Positions 1-5,058 of a stretch of 5,058 nucleotides of DNA are shown here, one piece after another. The stretch spans positions 1-5,058 of the forward strand of contig SLQC01000058.1 in NCBI GenBank assembly GCA_007131625.1, in the 5' to 3' direction. The stretch comes from Balneolales bacterium. GTDB lineage: Bacteria; Bacteroidota; Rhodothermia; Balneolales; Natronogracilivirgulaceae. The stretch's first letter is position 1; each line of letters opens with the position of its first letter. The notes under the pieces are model-generated. The model was given only the letters and a program-made list of their open reading frames with translations, was not told where the DNA came from and ran no database searches. A program made the position numbers and the translations under genes.

Positions 1-1254
1 CACAACCGCAAAGAATCGGAGCATCATGAAAAATCATTTGCCCTGTTAGCCAGTCAGCTTGATAAGAACGGTGTTGATGTACAATCCTTGATCAAGCGTC
101 TGGCTGCCTTTCAGATAGCAATTCCAAGCTGGGCGCTCGGAGCGGGTGGAACAAGGTTTGGAAGATTCTCGATTGGAGGAGAGCCGGCTAACCTTGAAGA
201 TAAAATGGAGGATGTCGGACTGCTTCACGCTTTGAACAAATCCAGTGGGGCTATTTCACTCCATATTCCCTGGGATATTCCCAAAGATGCCAGGGCGACA
301 AAAGAGAAGGCAACAGAGTTGGGTCTGGTTTTTGATGCCGTTAACTCAAATACATTTCAGGATCAGATAAATCAAAAACATTCCTATAAATTCGGGTCTC
401 TCAGCCATACCGATGCAGAAATCAGAGATCAGGCGATAGAACATAACCTCGAGGTTATCCGGTACGGAGAAGTCCTGGGCTCAAAAGCGATCACCATCTG
501 GTTGGCCGACGGCTCCAGTTTTCCCGGTCAGCAGAATTTCAGAAAAGCACTTGACCGCACACGTAACTCACTGGAAAGCATATATAACCAGCTCCCGTCC
601 GATTGGAAAATGTTGATCGAGTACAAGCCCTTTGAACCGAATTTCTATTCCATGGTAATACCCGACTGGGGAACTTCCCTCCTGCTCGCTTCGAAACTGG
701 GGGATAAAGCCGCTACATTGGTTGACCTGGGTCATCATTTGCCCAATACGAACATTGAACAAATTGTAGCCACCCTTATGTTGGAAAAGAAACTGGGTGG
801 CTTTCATTTTAATGATTCCAGATATGGTGATGATGATCTGACAACCGGCTCTATCGACCCGTATCAGTTATTTTTGATATTCTCGGAGTTGCTTGAAGCC
901 ACCGACGAATCCGAAGATCACTTTGACACAATAAACTGGATGATTGATGCCAGTCATAATGTCAAAGATCCGCTGGAAGATCTGCTGCAGTCAGTAGAAT
1001 CTATTCACATTGCATTAGCGCAGACTTTGCTGATAGACCGGATGAAGCTTGAAGAAGCTCGTGAATCAAATGATTGTCTGATGGGCCAGGAAGTTCTGCA
1101 AGATGCGTTTCGAACAGATGTTCGCCCATTGCTGCGAGAGGCCCGTATTCGAATTGGTGGAGCTGCTGATCCGGTTCGGTTATACCGGGAACTTGAAATC
1201 AGAAACGAACTGATTCGCGATCGTGGTGCAGATGCTGTTGCAACCGGGTTATAA
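1..1254 (+). CDS. rhaI: L-rhamnose isomerase, RhaI-type TIM barrel (5' partial)
   Basis: Cytosolic metal-dependent isomerase converting L-rhamnose to L-rhamnulose, first step of rhamnose catabolism. The frame is open from base 1 (HNRKESEHHEKSFALLA...), so the gene begins upstream of the window; the TTG at 88 is internal, not a start. In residues counted from base 1, the expected xylose-isomerase-like barrel ligands are all present: Glu207 (IEYKPFEP), Asp242 and His245 (VDLGHH), His269 (GGFHFND), Asp277 (RYGDDD) and Asp316 (MIDASHN). From memory these match Glu219, Asp254, His257, His281, Asp289 and Asp327 of Pseudomonas stutzeri L-rhamnose isomerase with an almost constant offset of 11-12, which implies only about a dozen residues are missing at the N-terminus. 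The C-terminal tail (TDVRPLLREARIRIGGAADP) is also typical of this family. It is not the E. coli RhaA type. The TAA stop lies 43 nt before the kinase start. Relatives of this family act on several related sugars, but the kinase and lut neighbours favour rhamnose. Confidence 0.9.
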   Translation, partial: HNRKESEHHEKSFALLASQLDKNGVDVQSLIKRLAAFQIAIPSWALGAGGTRFGRFSIGGEPANLEDKMEDVGLLHALNKSSGAISLHIPWDIPKDARATKEKATELGLVFDAVNSNTFQDQINQKHSYKFGSLSHTDAEIRDQAIEHNLEVIRYGEVLGSKAITIWLADGSSFPGQQNFRKALDRTRNSLESIYNQLPSDWKMLIEYKPFEPNFYSMVIPDWGTSLLLASKLGDKAATLVDLGHHLPNTNIEQIVATLMLEKKLGGFHFNDSRYGDDDLTTGSIDPYQLFLIFSELLEATDESEDHFDTINWMIDASHNVKDPLEDLLQSVESIHIALAQTLLIDRMKLEEARESNDCLMGQEVLQDAFRTDVRPLLREARIRIGGAADPVRLYRELEIRNELIRDRGADAVATGL

Positions 1255-1264
1255 CTATTTTCAT

Positions 1265-1312
1265 AATCGCATCCTCAATTAATCGCATCCTCAGTTAATG
1301 GCATCCCCAATT
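1265..1312 (+). repeat. Three tandem copies of a 16-bp repeat spanning the kinase start codon
   Basis: Copies lie at 1265-1280 (AATCGCATCCTCAATT), 1281-1296 (AATCGCATCCTCAGTT) and 1297-1312 (AATGGCATCCCCAATT). Copies 1 and 2 differ at one base. Copy 3 differs from copy 1 at two bases, one of which (C to G) turns ATC into the ATG used as the kinase start at 1298. The array fills most of the gap after the isomerase stop and extends over the first five kinase codons. No Shine-Dalgarno sequence is visible in it. Each copy carries a CCTC or CCCC pyrimidine core. Likely origin is slippage or local duplication; any regulatory role is unproven. Confidence 0.9.
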
Positions 1313-2716
1313 AAAGTAAAAGCGATTTTTGATATTGGTAAAACCAACAAAAAGTTCCTGCTTTTTGATGAACACTTTTCCGTTGTTTACAGAAATCAGG
1401 TTACTCAGGATCAGATGGAAGATGATGACGGATATCCATGTGAAAATTTGGACCGACTGGTTATCTGGATCAAAGAGGAATGCAACAAGGCCCTTCAGCA
1501 GAAGAAGTATCAGATCACGGATATGAATTTCACGACCTATGGGGCCACATTAGTTCATCTGGACAAGAACAGAAATGTTATCACACCACTTTATAACTAT
1601 TTGAAACCGTATCCGGATGATGTAGCGAAGAAGTTTTATATCCGATACGGAGGACGCAAGCGCCTGTCTCTGCAGACCGCCTCCCCACCGATGGGTATGC
1701 TCAACTCCGGCTTGCAACTCTATTGGCTGAAACAAAAGAAGTCGGAAATATTTGCAAAAATCGATCAAACATTGCACTTTCCTCAATACATCAGCTACCT
1801 TTTCACCGGATATTTATGCTCCGAATTGACCAGTATAGGGTGTCATACGGCAATGTGGGATTTTGAAAGTGGAAACTATCATGACTGGATCCGTGAGGAG
1901 GGCATGGAGGTACTGCTTCCGGAGATTCAGCCGGTTTCATCAACCCGCCAAATAGATTACGGCAGGTTGACTGTACAAACCGGTATCGGTATTCATGACA
2001 GTTCCGCTGCACTTGCACCCTTTTTGTTTGCTACCGACAAACCTTTTATCCAGCTTTCCACAGGTACCTGGAGTGTTGCTTTCAACCCATTCACTTCCGA
2101 TCCTCTTACCTATGAGGAACTTGAAAAAGACTCCCTCTATTATATGAATATTTACGGGAAACCGGTCAAGGCTTCCAGGTTGTTTTTGGGGAATGAGTAC
2201 ACCCATCAGTTACAGAAAATCGGACAATATTTTGGACGACCAAAAGATCGAATAGATTGTGAACCGGAATTTGTTCTCTTTCAAAAACTGGCCCGTCATG
2301 AAAGTCCGCAGCATAAATTTATATTTGAAAAAATGTCCTCCCCTGGAGTACACCAATCGAATGAAAACAATGGCAGGGACCTCTCCCGTTTCAATTCATA
2401 TGAGGAGGCTTGTCACCAATTGATGCTGGACCTGGTTTTGATTCAATTAAAAGCTATGCAACTTGTGTGGGGATCCACCGAAATCAATCAGATTGTCATT
2501 ACCGGCGGTTTCAGCCAAAATGACTTTTTTACAAGGCTGCTGGCTACTTTTTTGCCCGGGAAAAAAATTTATACCGCTTCAATCCCCGATGCATCTGCAC
2601 TGGGTGCAATGCTGGTAATGGGAAACGAGACACATAATCAATATTTTATTCAAAAACTTATGGAATGGAAGACACACAATCCGTTCGAAAGCCTGAATCT
2701 GAAAGGTTATAAATGA
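1298..2716 (+). CDS. rhaB: FGGY-family carbohydrate kinase, probable L-rhamnulokinase
   Basis: Predicted cytosolic ATP-dependent sugar kinase, most likely phosphorylating L-rhamnulose to L-rhamnulose-1-phosphate. The 472-residue length suits the FGGY family. Motifs in order: N-terminal phosphate loop D12-I-G-K-T-N-K-K; sugar-side region around TYGATLVHL; GIHDSSAA with the catalytic-base candidate Asp234; second phosphate motif QLSTGTW (252-258); adenosine-site motif TGGFSQN (402-408); and DASALGA (431-437). Lys15 sits where many FGGY kinases have Thr, so the family opening is DIGKT rather than DxGTT. ATG 1298 is the earliest possible start because TAA at 1280-1282 closes the frame and no other start intervenes. 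There is no Shine-Dalgarno sequence and the start lies in a tandem repeat. Its stop overlaps the lutA start (ATGA, 2713-2716). Substrate is inferred from the adjacent isomerase: a fuculo-, xylulo- or other ketose kinase cannot be excluded from sequence alone. Confidence 0.8.
   Translation: MASPIKVKAIFDIGKTNKKFLLFDEHFSVVYRNQVTQDQMEDDDGYPCENLDRLVIWIKEECNKALQQKKYQITDMNFTTYGATLVHLDKNRNVITPLYNYLKPYPDDVAKKFYIRYGGRKRLSLQTASPPMGMLNSGLQLYWLKQKKSEIFAKIDQTLHFPQYISYLFTGYLCSELTSIGCHTAMWDFESGNYHDWIREEGMEVLLPEIQPVSSTRQIDYGRLTVQTGIGIHDSSAALAPFLFATDKPFIQLSTGTWSVAFNPFTSDPLTYEELEKDSLYYMNIYGKPVKASRLFLGNEYTHQLQKIGQYFGRPKDRIDCEPEFVLFQKLARHESPQHKFIFEKMSSPGVHQSNENNGRDLSRFNSYEEACHQLMLDLVLIQLKAMQLVWGSTEINQIVITGGFSQNDFFTRLLATFLPGKKIYTASIPDASALGAMLVMGNETHNQYFIQKLMEWKTHNPFESLNLKGYK
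2702..2706 (+). promoter_or_regulatory. Ribosome binding site of lutA
   Basis: AAAGG ends six bases before the ATG at 2713, within the last kinase codons. Together with the ATGA overlap it supports this start and translational coupling of lutA to the kinase. Confidence 0.6.
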
Positions 2717-3441
2717 AAATTTCCCTTTTTGTTGCCTGTTTTAACGATACGCTATATCCGGAAGCAGGTAAGGCTACCTTTCATTTGTTGGATCGACTTG
2801 GACACAATGTTGAGTTTCCGTTTGAGCAAACCTGTTGTGGTCAGATACATTACAATACCGGCTATCAGGAAGAAGCGCTCCCTCTGATGAAGCATTTTAT
2901 CAATACTTTTCGCGATGCTGAGGCTGTGGTCGCACCTTCAGCATCCTGTGTGGGAATGATCCGTGAATTTTACCCGAAACTCGCACATCTGTCAGGTGAT
3001 ACCGAACTTATCGGGGATGTGGCTCAAATTGTACCGAAAGTCCATGAATTATCAGAATTCCTGGTTAATACTCTGAAAATCGAAGATGTGGGTGCTTACT
3101 ATCCGCACCGGGTGACGTATCACCCGACATGCCACTCATTGCGTATGCTTAAAGTTGGGGACGCTCCACTCAGGTTGCTACGAAATGTCAGGGGAATTGA
3201 TCTGGTAGAACTGCCGTCGGCAGAGGAGTGTTGCGGCTTTGGTGGAACTTTCGCTTTGAAAAACGCCGATACGTCAATGGCTATGCTGGGAGATAAAATC
3301 CGGCATATTAAATCAACTCATGCCGAAGTATGTACTGCCGTTGATAATTCCTGCCTGATGAACATTGGAGGAGCATTAAACAGGCAGCGTTCCGGAGTAA
3401 AAACCGTCCATATAGCTGAAATTCTGGCATCAACGGAATAG
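2713..3441 (+). CDS. lutA: Lactate utilization protein A, CCG-domain Fe-S oxidoreductase subunit
   Basis: Subunit of the LutABC (YkgEFG/LldEFG) complex that oxidises L-lactate to pyruvate in the cytosol. The 242 residues match the family's usual length of about 240. Two cysteine-rich CCG domains are visible. The first has Cys9 (VACFND), Cys41-Cys42-Gly43 (QTCCGQIHYNTGY) and Cys79 (APSASCVGMI). The second has Cys140 (HPTCHS), Cys173-Cys174-Gly175 (EECCGFGG) and Cys214 (DNSCLMNIGG). Similar CCG domains occur in heterodisulfide reductase HdrB and in GlpC/GlcF-type proteins, where they bind iron-sulfur clusters. No signal peptide or membrane segment is seen. The start overlaps the kinase stop by four bases, which ties lactate oxidation to sugar phosphorylation in one transcript. 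Separation from lutB by 150 nt is unusual for this operon. Identity is firm; L-lactate as substrate is from the family and from the rhamnose context, where L-lactaldehyde is produced. Confidence 0.93.
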   Translation: MKISLFVACFNDTLYPEAGKATFHLLDRLGHNVEFPFEQTCCGQIHYNTGYQEEALPLMKHFINTFRDAEAVVAPSASCVGMIREFYPKLAHLSGDTELIGDVAQIVPKVHELSEFLVNTLKIEDVGAYYPHRVTYHPTCHSLRMLKVGDAPLRLLRNVRGIDLVELPSAEECCGFGGTFALKNADTSMAMLGDKIRHIKSTHAEVCTAVDNSCLMNIGGALNRQRSGVKTVHIAEILASTE

Positions 3442-3591
3442 ATAAATGTAATTCCCATAATCAGACAAATATACTGAACGTCAGTAGTATGAAATAAATG
3501 GATTTGGAACTACAGCAGACAATATGAGTCCAACTACTTTAATCTGATGATTCAGATAAATCTTTAAGAAAATGTATACTGATTTTTTCCA
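3442..3591 (+). other. AT-rich lutA-lutB intergenic region with a chain of abutting mini-ORFs
   Basis: This gap interrupts an operon type that is normally tightly packed. It contains ATG-initiated mini-ORFs lying almost end to end: MK (3489-3497), MDLELQQTI (3498-3527), MSPTTLI (3524-3547), MIQINL (3547-3567) and MYTDFFQ (3572-3595). The junctions are adjacent, ATGA, TGATG, a 4-nt gap, and finally an ATGA overlap with the lutB start. None has a clear Shine-Dalgarno sequence. No GC-rich hairpin with a T-run is present, so no terminator is called. The words TATACTGA (3470-3477 and 3575-3582) and TCAGAYAAAT (3461-3470 and 3552/3553 onward) each occur twice. It may be an untranslated leader, an internal regulatory segment or neutral spacer. 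Confidence 0.5.
3542..3557. repeat. Short inverted repeat in the lutA-lutB gap
   Basis: The arms ATCTGA (3542-3547) and TCAGAT (3552-3557 region) are perfect reverse complements separated by about four bases. The arms do not extend further in either direction. It could be a weak hairpin or half of an operator, but arms this short also arise by chance in AT-rich DNA. Confidence 0.3.
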
Positions 3592-5028
3592 ATGAAAGCA
3601 TCTGAAAGTAACATACAACCCACGTTTCAAAAAACAGCGAGGTCTTATCTGGAAAATACCCAGTTGAGACGGAATATCGGGTACGCTACTCATACCATTC
3701 GCAAGAAAAGGGAGAACGTCGTAAAGGAGCTGGATGACTGGGAAGAATTACGTGAATCCGGCAGACAGATAAAAGAAGGGGTGATGCACAATCTCGATCG
3801 CTATCTCCTTGAGCTGGAAGAATCTGTGACAAAAGCAGGTGGCAAAGTTCATTGGGCTCAGGATGCCCAAGATGCCAATCAGATCATTGTGAATCTTGTA
3901 AAGCAAAAAGGAGTGTCTGATGTCGTTAAGGTTAAATCCATTACCACCGATGAGATCGGCCTGAACAAAGCTCTGGCAGATGAAGAAATTGTTGTACTGG
4001 AAACAGATCTCGCAGAACTCATCGTCCAGATGGCCGGTGATGAACCCTCTCACATCCTTGTTCCGGCAATCCATAAGAACCGGTCGGAGATCAGAAAACT
4101 GTTCAGAGAAAAACTGGGAAAGCAGGAACTGAGTGATGACCCAGCGGAACTCGCTGATGCTGCACGGCTGTATCTTCGCAAAAAATTCCTGAGTGCTCAA
4201 ATAGGTATCAGTGGTTCTAACTTCGCGGTTGCGGAAACAGGTACAGTGGCGGTCGTTGAATCAGAAGGAAACGGTCGAATGTGCACTACATTGCCGGATA
4301 CCCTGATCACCGTGTTGGGTATTGAAAAAATAGTACCCACCTGGAAGGATCTTGAAGTCTTCATGCAGCTGCTACCCCGTTCTTCCACCGCCGAGCGAAT
4401 GAATCCCTACAATACTTTCTGGACAGGAACAACGGAAGGTGACGGCCCACAAGAGTTTCACCTGATACTTCTTGATAACGGCCGAACGAATGTACTTGCC
4501 GATCAGGTTGGCCGGCAAACCTTGTATTGTATCAGATGCAGCGCCTGCTTGAATGTCTGTCCGGTATATGAGCGAACGGGCGGTCATGCCTACCATTCCG
4601 TATATCCGGGTCCAATCGGAGCTATTTTGACACCGCAGTTACGCGGACCGAATGACGTTGGAGCCGCTTCACTCCCTTACGCCTCCAGTCTTTGCGGGGC
4701 CTGCTATGAGGTATGTCCGGTAAAGATCAATATTCCCGAAGTTCTTGTCCATTTAAGGGGCAAGGTGGTGAAACACCGGCAGAATAAGGGGATTTTTCGC
4801 GGGAATACCTATCCTGAACAAATCGCCATGAAACTGATGACGCGTACCTTCCGGCGCCGGGCTCGCTATGAACGCGCACAAAAACTCGCTCGTATATTAC
4901 AGCGTATCTATGTCCGCAATGGTATGATATCAAAACTGCCGGGCCCATTTTCGGGATGGAGTGAGATGCGTGACCTGAAACCCATCCCACAACAAACATT
5001 TCGTGAATGGTGGAGGAAGAGCCGATGA
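3592..5028 (+). CDS. lutB: Lactate utilization protein B, LUD domain plus 4Fe-4S ferredoxin domain
   Basis: Iron-sulfur subunit of the LutABC lactate oxidation complex, cytosolic. The 478 residues match the usual length of about 475. Residues about 60-300 form the LUD (DUF162) domain, with characteristic stretches ETDLAELIVQMA (from 137), EPSHILVPAIHKNR (around 152-165), GISGSNFAVAETGT (from 205) and EGNGRM (225-230). A ferredoxin-like segment follows with C313-x2-C316-x2-C319-x3-C323-P and C368-x2-C371-x3-C375-P, the usual LutB pattern for binding 4Fe-4S clusters. The basic C-terminal tail (about 385-478) corresponds to the LutB C-terminal domain. ATG 3592 is the only sensible start: the in-frame TGA at 3580-3582 closes the frame upstream and the N-terminus aligns in length with the family. 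No Shine-Dalgarno sequence precedes it, and its ATG overlaps the stop of a 7-codon mini-ORF. Its own stop overlaps the lutC start. Confidence 0.94.
   Translation: MKASESNIQPTFQKTARSYLENTQLRRNIGYATHTIRKKRENVVKELDDWEELRESGRQIKEGVMHNLDRYLLELEESVTKAGGKVHWAQDAQDANQIIVNLVKQKGVSDVVKVKSITTDEIGLNKALADEEIVVLETDLAELIVQMAGDEPSHILVPAIHKNRSEIRKLFREKLGKQELSDDPAELADAARLYLRKKFLSAQIGISGSNFAVAETGTVAVVESEGNGRMCTTLPDTLITVLGIEKIVPTWKDLEVFMQLLPRSSTAERMNPYNTFWTGTTEGDGPQEFHLILLDNGRTNVLADQVGRQTLYCIRCSACLNVCPVYERTGGHAYHSVYPGPIGAILTPQLRGPNDVGAASLPYASSLCGACYEVCPVKINIPEVLVHLRGKVVKHRQNKGIFRGNTYPEQIAMKLMTRTFRRRARYERAQKLARILQRIYVRNGMISKLPGPFSGWSEMRDLKPIPQQTFREWWRKSR
5012..5016 (+). promoter_or_regulatory. Strong ribosome binding site of lutC
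   Basis: GGAGG lies eight bases before ATG 5025, inside the last lutB codons. It shows this organism does use Shine-Dalgarno pairing, which makes its absence before lutB and the kinase more noticeable. Confidence 0.75.
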
Positions 5029-5058
5029 AATCATCCAGAGAAATGATTCTGAAGAAAA
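5025..5058 (+). CDS. lutC: Lactate utilization protein C, N-terminus only (3' partial)
   Basis: Only eleven codons are visible (MKSSREMILKK). The SSRE-x-IL opening is typical of LutC, the small LUD-domain third subunit of the lactate oxidation complex (usually about 200-240 residues). Support comes from the strong GGAGG site, the ATGA overlap with lutB and the conserved lutABC gene order. The rest lies beyond the window, so domain integrity cannot be judged. Confidence 0.8.
   Translation, partial: MKSSREMILKK

Noticed and set aside
88..1254. TTG at 88 as the start of the isomerase
   Set aside because: The frame is open to base 1 and conserved-residue spacing to the known family implies the protein begins about a dozen residues before the window. 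TTG 88 is an internal leucine codon.
3229..3354. Missing CxxC at the end of the second lutA CCG domain as a defect
   Set aside because: The SCLMNIGG ending with a single cysteine is what LutA/YkgE-type proteins normally show, so it is a family trait and not a lost ligand.
3551..3580. Sigma-70-like promoter TTCAGA - 18 bp - TATACT before lutB
   Set aside because: The -35 match is poor and the implied transcription start would leave only a few bases before the lutB ATG. A Bacteroidota-type TTTG / TANNTTTG pair was also sought in the gap, but the spacing did not fit.
3442..3591. Rho-independent terminator after lutA
   Set aside because: The only inverted repeats are short, AT-rich and not followed directly by a T-run. 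The TTTTTT at 3582-3587 has no stable stem in front of it.
3748..4200. 150-residue open frame on the minus strand inside lutB
   Set aside because: It lies fully antisense to a well-conserved lutB domain, has no recognisable family, no ribosome binding site and biased composition expected of a shadow frame. The other minus-strand frames (for example 568-807, 1940-2206 and 4727-4999) were rejected for the same reason.

Overview
The window is a compact, plus-strand-only catabolic cluster: the 3' part of an L-rhamnose isomerase gene (rhaI), an FGGY sugar kinase (probable rhamnulokinase), then the three-gene lactate-oxidation set lutA, lutB and the first codons of lutC. Moderate GC, protein sequence style (an isomerase of the RhaI type rather than E. 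coli RhaA, and a kinase with a DIGKTNKK opening motif) and several genes lacking a Shine-Dalgarno sequence suggest the Bacteroidota/Balneolota/Rhodothermota group. That is inference from sequence flavour only.

Layout: rhaI runs off the left edge and ends at 1254. A 43-nt gap holds a 16-bp sequence repeated three times in tandem, and the third copy supplies the kinase start codon (1298). The kinase ends at 2716 and overlaps lutA by an ATGA junction. lutA ends at 3441. A 150-nt AT-rich gap follows, unusual inside a lutABC set, containing a chain of abutting mini-ORFs whose last stop overlaps the lutB start (3592). lutB ends at 5028, again in an ATGA overlap with lutC, which is cut by the right edge.

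Pathway logic: isomerase (L-rhamnose to L-rhamnulose) and kinase (to L-rhamnulose-1-phosphate) feed an aldolase, not in this window, giving dihydroxyacetone phosphate and L-lactaldehyde. Oxidation of lactaldehyde gives L-lactate, which LutABC converts to pyruvate. The gene order therefore reads as a route for complete use of a deoxyhexose, with the aldolase/lactaldehyde dehydrogenase step expected just upstream of the window. No RNA genes, CRISPR arrays, mobile elements or convincing terminators were seen. The protein families are all known. The less ordinary material is in the two intergenic stretches.
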